NCBI GenBank assembly: GCA_945956915.1 | Contig: CAMFJH010000011.1 | Location: forward strand, 1 to 60,869 | Source: an uncultured Francisellaceae bacterium | Lineage (GTDB): Bacteria; Pseudomonadota; Gammaproteobacteria; UBA6186; Azoamicaceae | Reading direction: 5' to 3' | Length of the DNA stretch: 60,869 nucleotides | Shown here: positions 44,775-54,916 of the stretch, in pieces | Layout of the letters: each line of letters begins with the position of its first letter | Numbering within the stretch: position 1 is the first letter of the stretch | The notes under the pieces: generated by a model | Database searches by the model: none | Seen by the model: the letters and a program-made list of their open reading frames with translations, nothing else | Told to the model about the DNA's origin: nothing | Position numbers and translations under genes: made by a program

Positions 44775-46304
44775 TTAATTATTTTCTTTCTTTTCAATCT
44801 TCTTGAATTCACTCTTATTCAAGAAATTGACTGCCCAAATCCAGGTCAGAATAACAACCAGCAGTATAACGCCAATATAAGGCGTAATCGAGGCCAGTGT
44901 ACCAAATACAGAGATAAGACCTAATTGGATAGCAGAGCCACCAGCTTTACCTAGGCGTGAGCCTACCGTATCAATGGCTGCTTTACCTTTTACTTTAGAT
45001 TCTTGATCTAGAGGAATATAAGCCATTTCCTTAGTTGGATCAAAGAGTGAATATTTGGAAGCTTTACTCATAATGTTTTGCGCTGTACCAAAGATAACAG
45101 CCATCATTAAAGGAGTGGTTCCAAAGGCGGTTACGAATGAACCGAGTTGATCTTTAAAGAGAATAAATCCGAAGAATCCAACCCCTGTTAATAATAAGAC
45201 AACCGGTGTAATTTGGGCTGCGACTCCCCATCCAAAACGTCTTAAAATATTATTAGATACAAACAACATCATAAACACGGTTGTTATCCCTGTGATTGAA
45301 GTGACTGTGCCTGCAAATTTTAAGTAAGATAGGTTGTCTGTATATTGTAATCTTGCCTGACTTTTCCAGGTAAGTTCAATAAGATTAATAGACATATTGT
45401 AAGCAAGTACCATTAAGGCAATGCATAAAATATACTTAGAAGTCGCTAAAAATTTAAAGCTTTCTATTAAAGACATCTTAGGTTTTTTTGCTTTATGTCT
45501 ACCATCTAATTGTTCAGGCGCATCGCATAAGCGAGGATCGGTAAGTACATTTTTGTTCATCCAATAATAGATAGCCATAATAAGCACACCACCGGTTAAT
45601 ACAATACCTGTAAAATAATTTAAAGGTAATTGCCATACATCGCTTTCAGGGCCCAGTGCTTTTTGTAAGCCTGTAATAAAGGCCATAGTAGGACCAATGG
45701 CTAATAGTGCGATATTGGCACCTAAACCAAAAAGCGCATAAAAACGTTTAGCTTCTGTTACACGTGTAATATCGTTAGCAAATTGGAAGAATAATAAGGT
45801 ATAAACAAAACTGCCCCATAATTCAGAAAATATATAGAATAGAGAATAAGTCCAAGTTCTAATCGCAGATACTAAACCGTGTAAGCCAACAGGCAACCAG
45901 CTTTGTAATTTATCCGCAAATTCGGTTGGGTGTAAGTAATCTCTGGCAGGATAAAGTACTGTGGTGAACAATACAAAAAAACCTAAGAAGAAAGTTAGAG
46001 TTGTATAGAACAATTTTTCTTTGCTAAGCACATTGCTCAATTTTGCATAGATAATCATCAACACAATGGCGGCTGGAACCACTCCCCCTACTTTGAGGAA
46101 AGGTAATACTTCGGCACCTACAGATCCCGGTGCTGTCATTACTAAGGAGTCTTTGATATTTCTTAAAAGCGTGTATACAAATAAGGTCAATAAAGACATC
46201 AAAAACATGGGTAAGAATTTTTTTAACTCATAATTATGAATGGGCCAAAAAAAGGAGCGCCATTTACCAAATTGGGGAGCTTGCACTGTTTGTGTTGTAG
46301 ACAT
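44775..46304 (-). CDS. tlc: ATP/ADP translocase (Tlc/NTT family)
   Basis: A 509-residue, twelve-helix nucleotide transporter of the kind used by Chlamydiae, Rickettsiales and plastids to exchange bacterial ADP for host ATP. LLRNIKDSLVMTAPGS, GAEVLPFLKVGGVVPA, IIYAKLSNVLSKEKLFY and FTTVLYPARDYLHP match it, with wording I recall as closer to chlamydial/plastid than rickettsial proteins. Other NTT members carry other nucleotides or NAD, so the substrate is probable, not proved. The start at ATG 46304 follows AGAGGA; the upstream ATG 46325 would put that site inside. It shows dependence on a host-cell nucleotide pool. Confidence 0.92.
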   Translation of the reverse strand: MSTTQTVQAPQFGKWRSFFWPIHNYELKKFLPMFLMSLLTLFVYTLLRNIKDSLVMTAPGSVGAEVLPFLKVGGVVPAAIVLMIIYAKLSNVLSKEKLFYTTLTFFLGFFVLFTTVLYPARDYLHPTEFADKLQSWLPVGLHGLVSAIRTWTYSLFYIFSELWGSFVYTLLFFQFANDITRVTEAKRFYALFGLGANIALLAIGPTMAFITGLQKALGPESDVWQLPLNYFTGIVLTGGVLIMAIYYWMNKNVLTDPRLCDAPEQLDGRHKAKKPKMSLIESFKFLATSKYILCIALMVLAYNMSINLIELTWKSQARLQYTDNLSYLKFAGTVTSITGITTVFMMLFVSNNILRRFGWGVAAQITPVVLLLTGVGFFGFILFKDQLGSFVTAFGTTPLMMAVIFGTAQNIMSKASKYSLFDPTKEMAYIPLDQESKVKGKAAIDTVGSRLGKAGGSAIQLGLISVFGTLASITPYIGVILLVVILTWIWAVNFLNKSEFKKIEKKENN

Positions 46305-46415
46305 TAGATAATCCTCTAAAAGCATTAATTTAAGCTGTACAATCAGTATAGTCTCTTACTCAGACTAACGTTCTTATACACGTAAATTGTTTTTTTAACT
46401 TAGTGAGGTAATTTT

Positions 46416-46583
46416 ATGACAGATAGGCAAAGATGTAAAGCAGTTTGTACTTGTGTTTCAGTATTTGCATGCCAATCTCTCCAATCAAAAACATTGATCA
46501 CTTTTCCTAGATATCATATCAAATTTTTATCTTGCATTTTGAGTGAACTATTGTTAAACTATATGCCTCGACTGCCGCTATAG
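46416..46583 (+). CDS. Possible small Cys-containing ORF
   Basis: ATG 46416 with GAGG seven bases before it opens a 55-codon frame ending at TAG 46581-46583. The product has five Cys (CKAVCTC at the start) and no known domain. It lies in the 349-base gap between tlc and the CaaX gene. Codon content is not convincing and it may be chance; I otherwise see only AT-rich promoter-like DNA in this gap. Confidence 0.2.
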   Translation: MTDRQRCKAVCTCVSVFACQSLQSKTLITFPRYHIKFLSCILSELLLNYMPRLPL

Positions 46584-46653
46584 CTTGGCGTCACTATAAA
46601 TTACCTAATTTATATATAAAACGTACTTTGCCTTAATTAATAGGAGCGTGCAT

Positions 46654-48474
46654 ATGCCTTTAAGTTTTACTGGTGAAAAATCTAAGCTCTTTTACAATGA
46701 ATTTCAAGTTTTGTTAAATTCTCCAAGCTTTAGCCTTGATGAAAAGAATGATCGATTAAAAAAAATACTTAAAGAATATCAAATTACATCGAATGATCAA
46801 GAAATAATCAAAGAACTAATATTAGACAGTTATAATAAAAATAAAACAGTTGTTGTTTTTCAGCTTTTGAATCAAGTTAACTTATGTGTTTCTAAAGAAT
46901 CCATGAATAACATTATCAATGAAATATTTACAATGCCAAATGTTGAAAATGCGACAAAACAAGAAGCAGAATTCTGGGTGAAATCTTTAAATGTACTGGG
47001 TAATGTACCTTTACCACATATTGCCCGCACCTTACCCTTTGAAGAGTTAGAGGGCTTGATGCATAAGCACGATTTGATATACCCTGAATTTTTAGCTCGT
47101 TTTAAAGAAACACAACAGCGAATTAGTTTGGTGCATATTTGGGGAATAGATCATTTTTCCTCATGGGAAGGATTTACTTTTAAAGCCCACGGTAGCCAGA
47201 GCCGCTTAATGCGCTCAGAGTTGAAAAAATACCTAACAAAATTTACAGATAGTATTAAAGCGGAATGGTTTAGTTCAATCAATCTTCAACTTCCAGATTT
47301 GGCTGTAATGGATATTCTCAACATGGCAAAAGAGACGATCGGTAGCATGCAAGGGGATGTGCAAAAAATGTTGATGAAAGAAGGCGAATCCAAAGGACAA
47401 CAAGAAGTATTGAGATACCCCGACAATATCATCTGTTACACTCAAAGGACACACTTAAGTAATCAAAAAACCCCACATGCTGTTAGTATAGGGTTATATA
47501 AAAATTATTGTTATTTTATGAATCGCGGAGGTTCCACAAAAACTCCGCAATCGGTAGTGTATGCATTGAATGATTTAGAGCACTTAAAACAAATTGTTAA
47601 ATTTAAAACAGATCCTAACTTGACAATAGATGAAGAGTCTATTTTAGATTATCTAAAAACTCATGCGGTTTTAATTGATAATTTGCCTAAAAAGTCACAA
47701 TTAAGCAATACTTGCGGTTGGATTGCTGCTAAAGGAAATTATGAGGCTGCCTTATATTTTTCTACTTTAAAAAAATTAACCATTGAAGGCACTGCTCATA
47801 CACAAAATGATTTCTTTGCTGCACGCTTATTAGCCACTACAGTTATGAAATATTTTGGAATCTTTGCGCGTTATCAGAGTTTAAGCGATTACATGACAGA
47901 AGACTCTCTAAACAGAGATCAGGAACTGTTAGGTTATATTCATTTAAAAGCACAATTTAAAAGCGAAAATCCAAAATGGCAGCATGATAAAAAACCATTG
48001 TTAATGTTGTTTAATAATCAGCATTTTGTTCAACCGGCGAGTCGATTGGAACACGAATTTAATAATGCTTTATTTGCAAAGAACTACGTGAAAATAAATC
48101 TTCTCACCCGTCAAGGCTATAAAATCAACAATGAGAAGTTTCAAAATTTATTATGTGGAGAACATGATTTTAAAATTATTGAATTTCTTATGGAAAATAA
48201 TGATTTACAATATTTGCCGGTTAATTGGATAGCTGTGTTTAATTCACTTGTAAATAATAAAGATGATGAAAAAAAATTTTCTGAAAGTTATAAGATATTA
48301 GAATTATTTGTAAGAAAAGGGGTTGCATGTCCAGGTTTTAATTCTCCCTTAGCACTTTTTAATTTATTGTATAAACAAGAAGAAGGCTCCGAACATTGTG
48401 CAGCAATTAAAAGGATTATTACCTTACTAACCCCTGTTAAATCTAAAGCAAGTGGGTGCTGTGCGATTTCTTAA
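46654..48474 (+). CDS. Large hypothetical protein ending in a CaaX prenylation box, effector candidate
   Basis: About 606 residues. The C-terminus is KASGCCAIS: CAIS fits the CaaX box (Cys, two aliphatic residues, Ser), the farnesylation signal of host proteins, with a second Cys before it. Several Legionella effectors use host prenylation this way. The middle holds VSIGLYKNYCYFMNRGG and QLSNTCGWIAAKGNYEAALYF, where a Gln-led Cys-Gly resembles a cysteine-protease active site; this is a weak guess. The 3' third (VKINLLTRQGYKINNEKF, DFKIIEFLMENN, EKLFVRKG-like) looks ankyrin-like. Start ATG 46654 after TAGGAG is preferred over GTG 46648. Signal for secretion not tested. Confidence 0.75.
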   Translation: MPLSFTGEKSKLFYNEFQVLLNSPSFSLDEKNDRLKKILKEYQITSNDQEIIKELILDSYNKNKTVVVFQLLNQVNLCVSKESMNNIINEIFTMPNVENATKQEAEFWVKSLNVLGNVPLPHIARTLPFEELEGLMHKHDLIYPEFLARFKETQQRISLVHIWGIDHFSSWEGFTFKAHGSQSRLMRSELKKYLTKFTDSIKAEWFSSINLQLPDLAVMDILNMAKETIGSMQGDVQKMLMKEGESKGQQEVLRYPDNIICYTQRTHLSNQKTPHAVSIGLYKNYCYFMNRGGSTKTPQSVVYALNDLEHLKQIVKFKTDPNLTIDEESILDYLKTHAVLIDNLPKKSQLSNTCGWIAAKGNYEAALYFSTLKKLTIEGTAHTQNDFFAARLLATTVMKYFGIFARYQSLSDYMTEDSLNRDQELLGYIHLKAQFKSENPKWQHDKKPLLMLFNNQHFVQPASRLEHEFNNALFAKNYVKINLLTRQGYKINNEKFQNLLCGEHDFKIIEFLMENNDLQYLPVNWIAVFNSLVNNKDDEKKFSESYKILELFVRKGVACPGFNSPLALFNLLYKQEEGSEHCAAIKRIITLLTPVKSKASGCCAIS

Positions 48475-48499
48475 TCAATCAGCGCTCTAGCGACATGTT

Positions 48500-49162
48500 T
48501 TATGGTGTCTTCATCTCTTGCACCCCTTGAAGCGTGCCCACCAAAAGCATATCTGCGGGTTTAGAGGCGAATAAGCCACAACAGATCACACCAGGAATAA
48601 AAGTTATTTGGGTTTCCAATTTTATAGGTTCGCTGATAAGCCAGTCATGGACATCGATGATGATATTGCCGTTATCGGTGGTGAAACCTTCTCGGTACAC
48701 AGGACGACCCCCCAGCTTCACGATTTCACGTGCAACAAAGCTTCTGGCCATCGGGATTATTTCGATGGGAATGGGAAACTCCCCAAAAACCTTAACCGAT
48801 TTTTTTTCATCCACGATGCAAATAAATTTTTGGCTGGCGGCGGCTAAAATTTTCTCTCGAGTCAGTGCGCCCCCCCCGCCCTTAACGAGCTGCAGATAGG
48901 GGTTATAGGCATCGGCGCTGTCTATATAAACCGCTATTTCGTTAACCGTATTTAAATCGAACACTGGGATATTCAGCGCTTTAAGGCGTTTTGCGGTCTC
49001 TAAAGAGCTGGCAACGGTGCCTTCAATCTTGTGTTTTATACTAAGCAAGGCGTCTATAAAGAAATTAACGGTGTTGCCGGTTCCCACACCAACAATACAG
49101 TTGTCTGGAATGTAGTCTAGGGCTGCTTTTGCCACAGCTTGTCTCATTTGCGGAGTATTCAT
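48500..49162 (-). CDS. rpiA: Ribose-5-phosphate isomerase A
   Basis: A 220-residue RpiA interconverting ribose 5-phosphate and ribulose 5-phosphate. [16 protein letters not shown], the [11 protein letters not shown] catalytic-Asp motif, [14 protein letters not shown] (catalytic Glu nearby) and [12 protein letters not shown] are all present. Length normal. It links to transketolase in the pentose phosphate pathway. It is divergent from a small membrane-protein ORF. Confidence 0.95.
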   Translation of the reverse strand: MNTPQMRQAVAKAALDYIPDNCIVGVGTGNTVNFFIDALLSIKHKIEGTVASSLETAKRLKALNIPVFDLNTVNEIAVYIDSADAYNPYLQLVKGGGGALTREKILAAASQKFICIVDEKKSVKVFGEFPIPIEIIPMARSFVAREIVKLGGRPVYREGFTTDNGNIIIDVHDWLISEPIKLETQITFIPGVICCGLFASKPADMLLVGTLQGVQEMKTP

Positions 49163-49248
49163 AGTAATCCTAAAATAAATGTTTCAGAGATCTTAAACTG
49201 TGATTATACTAGAATTTGATTCAACAAAACATGTAAGGAGACAAGCGC

Positions 49249-49386
49249 ATGAATCATAGTAAACCGGACTTGCTGTTAGTACTGGTTATGATATTGGGCG
49301 TAGGGGTGTTAGTAACCAGTTTTGGTTCACAATTCCTTAAAAGCTGGGATGTGCATGCGATGCCCCATGTTGTGTCTGGCAAATAA
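49249..49386 (+). CDS. Small single-pass membrane protein
   Basis: A 45-codon ORF too short for ordinary ORF calling. ATG 49249 has AAGGAG eight bases upstream. The protein has one strong membrane segment (LLLVLVMILGVGVLVTS) and a short basic or polar tail. It lies divergent from rpiA. Its last 60 bases overlap the 3' end of fau on the other strand. No family name known; the site and composition support a real gene. Confidence 0.6.
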   Translation: MNHSKPDLLLVLVMILGVGVLVTSFGSQFLKSWDVHAMPHVVSGK

Positions 49387-49989
49387 TATTCTTTGTTCTG
49401 TTACTATTCCTGCTAAAGAGACATCCTGACTTTCAATAGGTACTTTTTTTACGCATTGGAATTCATAAGCCAGGCCTAATAAAACAGGCGGGCTATAAGA
49501 ATTCTCCTGATGCATATTGCCGTAGAGTGGGTGGTTTTTAAGTCCCCCAAAAGTCGAATCATAATACCCAAGCCCCATACCCAGACGATTGGCATTGTTA
49601 TCAAAGGCTACTACAGGCAAGAGCACCAAATCTAAACTCCAAATAGAGATTGGCGTTTTGCCAGCTCTTGAAGGCTCTAAAATGCCAAATCGGTTGGGTA
49701 TTAGCTGTGTATCAGGCCTGTATTCTATAAACCATAGGTGATTTTTTTTGAGTGGGTGCAAAACGGGTAAAAAACAGCGCTTGCCCATCGACCAGGCTCG
49801 CTTGATAATAAATAGGGGATCAATTTCGCCTTTGAATGCTGAATAGACAGCGATCCGTTTGCTTTTTAAAAAGAGATCGCAGGTGGCCAATTGAGTATCC
49901 AGGGCCTTGGCACTTTGGTTTTGAAAAAAGCAGGATAGGGCTTGTCTTTGTAGACAAATCGCCTGCCTAATCGTTTTTTTTTCAGTCAG
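49327..49989 (-). CDS. fau: 5-formyltetrahydrofolate cyclo-ligase, non-canonical start
   Basis: The enzyme that converts 5-formyl-THF to 5,10-methenyl-THF. ISIWSLDLVLLPVVAFDNNANRLGMGLGYYD and the C-terminal VPIESQDVSLAGIVTE are diagnostic. The first ATG/GTG/TTG (TTG 49890) would delete the conserved N-terminal helix. That helix is encoded in frame upstream (KKTIRQAICLQRQALSCFF), running back to the zapA stop, where no standard start exists. The real start must be non-canonical: CTG 49989 (used here), ATC 49992, or an ATT at 49971 or 49959. Otherwise the gene is truncated or the sequence has an error near A9 at 49974-49982. There is no room for the 6S RNA normally found between zapA and fau. 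Confidence 0.85.
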   Translation of the reverse strand: MTEKKTIRQAICLQRQALSCFFQNQSAKALDTQLATCDLFLKSKRIAVYSAFKGEIDPLFIIKRAWSMGKRCFLPVLHPLKKNHLWFIEYRPDTQLIPNRFGILEPSRAGKTPISIWSLDLVLLPVVAFDNNANRLGMGLGYYDSTFGGLKNHPLYGNMHQENSYSPPVLLGLAYEFQCVKKVPIESQDVSLAGIVTEQRILFARHNMGHRMHIPAFKEL

Positions 49990-50311
49990 GATATTCAGGG
50001 AGAGGGTTACTCAACAGGGCTTCATCAATTTTGAGCTGTAAACGCTCAATTTGATGGCTTACCGTTTGTACATAATCATCTTTTTGCTGTTTGTAGGTTA
50101 ACAACTCATTAATGATGTTAAGGGCTGCCATAATGGCAATGCGTTCTACACCTACGACTCGCCCGGTTTGGCGGATATCTCGCATTTTCTGATCTAAATA
50201 AGAGGCAGAATCGTATAGTTGACTTTCAGATCCTTCTGGGCAGGAAACCTGATAATCTTTATTTAAGATTTTAACGCTAATACCTTTTATACTCACAATT
50301 TGGGTGCTCAC
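49982..50311 (-). CDS. zapA: Cell division protein ZapA
   Basis: A 109-residue FtsZ-ring stabiliser. SIKGISVKILNKDYQVSCPEG matches the N-terminal ZapA domain, and the C-terminal helix (IIAALNIINELLTYKQQ-type, then SHQIERLQLKIDEAL) forms the coiled coil. Start codon GTG. zapA next to fau is the conserved gammaproteobacterial order, but the usual ssrS RNA between them is missing. Confidence 0.88.
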   Translation of the reverse strand: MSTQIVSIKGISVKILNKDYQVSCPEGSESQLYDSASYLDQKMRDIRQTGRVVGVERIAIMAALNIINELLTYKQQKDDYVQTVSHQIERLQLKIDEALLSNPLPEYPD

Positions 50312-50434
50312 AGATGCTTAAAGTTTTACCCTTAAAATATAGCGTGACTTTAGCCTTTGGTCAATCAGATAATAGAGTATAAGGTGTAATTAGGATGGAT
50401 AAATTGAGATTAATTGAAAATTGAGGTGTGAAAC

Positions 50435-51652
50435 ATGGAAATGCTAAAAATTAGTTTACAGGAATATCAAGCTCGCCGTGCACAGATTATTGAAAATATG
50501 CCGCCTTCCAGTATTGCCGTTTTGCATGCTGCAGAAGCCCATTTCAGAAATGGGGATGCAGAATTTAGTTATAGGCAACAAAGTAACTTTTATTACTTAA
50601 CAGGTTGCTGTGAATCTCAGGCTGCTTTGGTTTTAACAAAAGCTAAAGATGGCAGAGGAGAATCCCTATTTTTTATGAAAGTTACAGAGCCTACAGAAGT
50701 GATATGGACGGGTGCTCGATTGGGTATAGAAGGGGCATTGGAACACTTAGGGGCTGATAAGGCTTACGATATTACACAATTGGATACGCTCTTAGCCAGC
50801 TGGACTGCTGATAAGAAGATAATCGACATCCAGCAAGCCATTCATGCCTTAAGAGTGATCAAAAGCCCTGCGGAAAGGGCATTAATGCAAAAGGCAGCAG
50901 AGATATCGGCAGAGGCGCATATTCGAGTAATGCAGGCTTCAAAGCCTGGCTTGATTGAATATGAATTAGAAGCTGAATTTATTTACGAAGTGATGCGAAA
51001 GGGGTGTAGAGCTTTAGCCTATCCTTCTATTGTTGGGGGCGGGGTAAATGCCTGTACTTTGCATTATAACGAAAATGATCAAGTGCTCCGGGATGGTGAT
51101 TTAGTATTGGTCGATGCAGGTGGGGAATATCAGTATTATGCTTCAGACATTACCCGTACCTTTCCTGTCAATGGACGTTTTAGCGAAGATCAAAAAGCGA
51201 TTTACAATCTTGTTTTGGAATCGCAGCTAGCTGCCATTGAGTGTATAAGACCTGGGATCCGTTGGGATACCTTACAAAAAAAGATACTCAAAATTTTAGT
51301 TCCGGGCTTAGTAGCCTTAGGGATTTTGAAAGGGGAACCTGCAGCGCTTATAAAAGAAAAAGCATATCGATCAGTTTACATGCACAGTAGCGGGCATTGG
51401 TTAGGGTTGGATGTGCATGATGTGGGTGATTATCTGGTGAATGATACTTCTCGCCTTTTAGAGCCCGGTATGGTTTTAACGGTGGAACCTGGGATTTATA
51501 TAGCACCCAATACGCCAAATATTGATAAACGTTGGTGGGGGATAGGGGTTAGAATAGAAGATGATATTTTAGTGACAGATATTGGGCATCAAGTGTTATC
51601 GGAAGCTGCGCCTAAAACCGTTGAAGCCATTGAAAGTCTAATGGCAAAATAG
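50435..51652 (+). CDS. pepP: Xaa-Pro aminopeptidase (PepP)
   Basis: A 405-residue M24B metallopeptidase removing N-terminal residues ahead of proline. The AMP_N domain (YQARRAQIIENMPPSSIAVL) is followed by the pita-bread domain with metal ligands in LVLVDAGGEYQYYASDITRTFP (two Asp), HSSGHWLGLDVHD (His), TVEPGIY (Glu) and VRIEDDIL (Glu). It is shorter than E. coli PepP (441), mainly by a shortened linker around residue 115-140. In many Gammaproteobacteria pepP is near zapA and ubiH; here the ubi genes are absent. Confidence 0.92.
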   Translation: MEMLKISLQEYQARRAQIIENMPPSSIAVLHAAEAHFRNGDAEFSYRQQSNFYYLTGCCESQAALVLTKAKDGRGESLFFMKVTEPTEVIWTGARLGIEGALEHLGADKAYDITQLDTLLASWTADKKIIDIQQAIHALRVIKSPAERALMQKAAEISAEAHIRVMQASKPGLIEYELEAEFIYEVMRKGCRALAYPSIVGGGVNACTLHYNENDQVLRDGDLVLVDAGGEYQYYASDITRTFPVNGRFSEDQKAIYNLVLESQLAAIECIRPGIRWDTLQKKILKILVPGLVALGILKGEPAALIKEKAYRSVYMHSSGHWLGLDVHDVGDYLVNDTSRLLEPGMVLTVEPGIYIAPNTPNIDKRWWGIGVRIEDDILVTDIGHQVLSEAAPKTVEAIESLMAK

Positions 51653-51658
51653 AAACTT

Positions 51659-53173
51659 TTAAGAGGAAGTAGATTCTTTACCTATGTTTTGAATTAAACC
51701 GGAGAGATTGGCTGAGACTTCTTCAATTTTATTTAACCATGCACTGGCTTGCTGGGCAGCCTCAGATTCTAAGGTGACTTCGGTAATGGCGCTACCTATA
51801 GAATTCATCGCTTTATTCGTATCCATTTGTACCGAGTGCACTAATTTGGCTACTTCTTTGGCCGCATGTCCCGAACGTTCTGCTAAACGTTGTACTTCAT
51901 CGGCCACTACTGCAAATCCTAAACCTGCATCACCGGCCATTGCAGCTTGAATACTGGCATTAAGGGCTAAAATATTGGTTTTTTCTGAAATATCATCAAT
52001 TAATAAAATAATTTCATTAATTTCTTTCGAGCTTTGTTCTAAACTTTTCATACTGATATTGGTTTCTTGTATTTGTTTTTTAATATGTTCCATGCCTTGA
52101 ATGGTTTTTTGAACTGAACCTGATAAATCTAACAAGGCAGTTTGTATATCATGTTGGATTTTAATATTGTTTTCGGCTTGAATTAAAGTGTTTTGTTTGC
52201 CTTCTAAGTATAATAATAATAAAATTAAAATAAGCACCAATATACAGGCAGCAATAATAATATATCCAGAGTTTTGGTTAAAAATTCTATCTTGAGGGGC
52301 TTGTTCGTAAGCGTGCTCTAATTTAGTTGTTAAATCTAGAAATTCTTCAGAATATTTATAAATTTCGTTACCGGCATTTTGAATATCTCTTAAAGTGGTT
52401 CCCATTTTCAAAAGCGCATAAAGATCATTTTTAAGTGGCAGTAGTAAGATATCTATTTTATCAAACATAGGTTTTAAAACACTAGATTTTGTTTTTTTAC
52501 GAACGGAGTCAATTGTATGAAAATATTGTTCAACTTTTTGGGGGAAAGCTTCTATAGCAGCTGTGCTATCGATAGAGGAATTAAAAATATTAGAAATGTC
52601 ATCATTTAATGCGTCCCCTTCGTATAACATGTCAAATATAGCTTCTATTTCTTCGATGCTGGTATTTTGCAAACCTAAATTTTTTCGCATAGAATAGCAT
52701 TCATTTTTAACTTGAATTAAGTTACGCTGAATTTTATTCGAAAGGGGGGCAGCAGTTTCTAAAAGTGTTTGGTTATTTAAAAATAATACTAGTTGTGGTT
52801 GCATTTTCCCCCAAAAATTGATCAAATTACTCAGTGGACCCATTTGTATTAATTTGGGTGAAGGTGGTAATACTTGCTTCTCAGATTCATTGGTTTTTCC
52901 TTTTTGTAGAATATTTAAATTCTCACTGAATTCTTGATATCGGGCAACGAGATTGGGTAGATTGGTGGGAATATCGATACTGCCCATGACAAGACTGATA
53001 TTTTTTAATAATCGTTGGCTAAGTACACGTAATTCACCGGAATGGTTGATGTATTGTATATCATAAGCATTTTGCTTATTTACCCACCAAAAATTAAAGC
53101 ACAGCAATGAAATCAACAAAACCAATATCAGGCGTAGGTATGTCATGTCACGTTTATAATGGTGAATTTTCAT
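51659..53173 (-). CDS. PilJ-like methyl-accepting chemotaxis receptor
   Basis: A 504-residue receptor. TM1 is [19 protein letters not shown]; the periplasmic part starts with the PilJ-type [18 protein letters not shown] and is all-helical to about 300; TM2 is [21 protein letters not shown]. The signalling hairpin is canonical ([44 protein letters not shown] contains the CheA/CheW tip), but no HAMP is obvious and only one helix-return follows. PilJ controls type IV pili in Pseudomonas. No che or pil gene is in the window. Confidence 0.82.
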   Translation of the reverse strand: MKIHHYKRDMTYLRLILVLLISLLCFNFWWVNKQNAYDIQYINHSGELRVLSQRLLKNISLVMGSIDIPTNLPNLVARYQEFSENLNILQKGKTNESEKQVLPPSPKLIQMGPLSNLINFWGKMQPQLVLFLNNQTLLETAAPLSNKIQRNLIQVKNECYSMRKNLGLQNTSIEEIEAIFDMLYEGDALNDDISNIFNSSIDSTAAIEAFPQKVEQYFHTIDSVRKKTKSSVLKPMFDKIDILLLPLKNDLYALLKMGTTLRDIQNAGNEIYKYSEEFLDLTTKLEHAYEQAPQDRIFNQNSGYIIIAACILVLILILLLLYLEGKQNTLIQAENNIKIQHDIQTALLDLSGSVQKTIQGMEHIKKQIQETNISMKSLEQSSKEINEIILLIDDISEKTNILALNASIQAAMAGDAGLGFAVVADEVQRLAERSGHAAKEVAKLVHSVQMDTNKAMNSIGSAITEVTLESEAAQQASAWLNKIEEVSANLSGLIQNIGKESTSS

Positions 53174-53506
53174 TAATCAGAATCCTTAGGGAATTATTAT
53201 AAAAATAGCACATAAAGATTCAAAAAGAATAAGATTTCAGTTTGACATCGAATAACAACATTTTTTAGTATAGGTTAAAAATGATATTTTAAACCTACAA
53301 AAAATAGTTGCCATTATGCTGTTTGTTGTACGGTCAATCGCTTTAATGCAATACTTCCTGAACGTATCAGACATAATTGAAAGTTATTGATAAATTAAAA
53401 GAACATACACCTAATTGTGCAAATCAAATAATAAAGTATTATCCCTTATGTTCGTTATTTAAGAATGCTTAAAGGGTAGCCAGCTACCCTTTAATAAGTA
53501 ACCCAT
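53174..53506. terminator. Intergenic region with a hairpin after rho
   Basis: This 333-base gap contains a hairpin at 53469-53494: arms TTAAAGGGTAGC and GCTACCCTTTAA around a two-base centre (stem of about ten pairs with a small loop). It lies 13 bases past the rho stop on the minus strand and is the likely end of that transcript. The rest is AT-rich with no gene that I can see. Confidence 0.55.
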
Positions 53507-54805
53507 TTATTGAGCAGCACGTTTCATGGATTCAAAAAAGATGGCATTGGTTTTGCTTTCAATGAGACGCTCAATTAAGAATTCCATTGCGGCTAAATCA
53601 TCCATAGGATGTAATAATTTTCTTAAGATCCACATCTTTTGTAGATCTTCGGGTTTAACCAATAATTCTTCACGTCGAGTACCTGAAGCTGCAATATTAA
53701 TAGCAGGATAGACACGTTTTTGAGCAATCCGCCTATCAAGATGTAACTCCATGTTACCCGTACTCTTGAATTCTTCGTAAATCACTTCATCCATTTTAGA
53801 ACCGGTATCAATTAAAGCGGTTGCAATAATGGTTAAGCTACCACCTTCTTCTACATTTCGAGCGGCACCAAAAAAACGTTTGGGTCGGTGTAGTGCATTG
53901 GCATCAACACCCCCCGTTAAGACTTTACCAGAAGGCGGAATAACGGTGTTGTAAGCACGGGCTAAGCGTGTGATGGAATCTAACAAGATGATCACATCCC
54001 GTTTATGCTCTACTAAACGTTTAGCACGTTCAATCACCATTTCTGCAACTTGTACATGTCTACTGGCAGGTTCATCAAAAGTACTGGCAATCACTTCCCC
54101 TCGAACAGACCGGGCCATTTCGGTAACTTCTTCTGGACGCTCGTCGATTAATAAAACAATTAGGTGAGAATCGGGATGATTGATTGCGATGGAAGAGGCA
54201 ATATTTTGTAACATCACTGTTTTACCCGCTTTAGGCGGAGAAACAATCAATGCGCGTTGACCTTTACCAATAGGAGAAACTAAATCAATGACGCGTGGCG
54301 TGACATCCCCCATACCACCCGTGCCAACTTCCATGATAAGGGAATCTTTGGCATGTAAAGGTGTGCAGTTTTCAAAAGCAATTTTATTGCGTACCACTTC
54401 GGGTGATTCACCATTAACTTCGCTCACTTTTAATAAAGCAAAAAAACGTTCCCCTTCTTTGGGTGGACGAATCTTACCGTAAACTTCATCGCCTGTTCTT
54501 AGAAAAAAACGACGAATTTGACTAGGAGAAACATAAATATCATCAGGCCCTGCCAAATAAGAGCAAACGGCAGAACGTAAAAAACCAAAACCATCTTGAA
54601 GTATTTCTAACACTCCATGACCGTAAATGTCTTCGTTACGTTTAGCCAATGCTTTTAGAATGGCAAAAATAATGGCCTGCGTGCCCGCACGAGCAACATC
54701 TTCTATACCCAAAGAATGGGCCATTTCGAGTAGCTCGGTAGGTGATTTTTTGTTTAATTCAGTGACGGTTGTATGGTTTAAAGTTGGCGTGTCTAATTGG
54801 CTCAT
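53507..54805 (-). CDS. rho: Transcription termination factor Rho
   Basis: A 432-residue hexameric RNA helicase. The N-terminal [23 protein letters not shown]-binding [15 protein letters not shown], Walker [31 protein letters not shown], the Q-loop [17 protein letters not shown] and the R-loop region are intact. It is slightly longer than E. coli Rho (419) because of an N-terminal extension of about 13 residues. trxA follows upstream on the same strand (110-base gap), the order seen in many Gammaproteobacteria. Confidence 0.97.
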   Translation of the reverse strand: MSQLDTPTLNHTTVTELNKKSPTELLEMAHSLGIEDVARAGTQAIIFAILKALAKRNEDIYGHGVLEILQDGFGFLRSAVCSYLAGPDDIYVSPSQIRRFFLRTGDEVYGKIRPPKEGERFFALLKVSEVNGESPEVVRNKIAFENCTPLHAKDSLIMEVGTGGMGDVTPRVIDLVSPIGKGQRALIVSPPKAGKTVMLQNIASSIAINHPDSHLIVLLIDERPEEVTEMARSVRGEVIASTFDEPASRHVQVAEMVIERAKRLVEHKRDVIILLDSITRLARAYNTVIPPSGKVLTGGVDANALHRPKRFFGAARNVEEGGSLTIIATALIDTGSKMDEVIYEEFKSTGNMELHLDRRIAQKRVYPAINIAASGTRREELLVKPEDLQKMWILRKLLHPMDDLAAMEFLIERLIESKTNAIFFESMKRAAQ

Positions 54806-54916
54806 AGTTTTAGGATTACACTTGTAAAGTTGAAGGGTGAAACGTCGAAAAATGGACGCAATGATTATAACTAAACACTAGTCTAGCATTTCTATAAAAA
54901 AATAACAAGATTCTCA

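Noticed and set aside
49890..49982. 6S RNA (ssrS) in its usual place between zapA and fau
   Set aside because: The gap is under 95 bases and is filled by the conserved N-terminus of fau.
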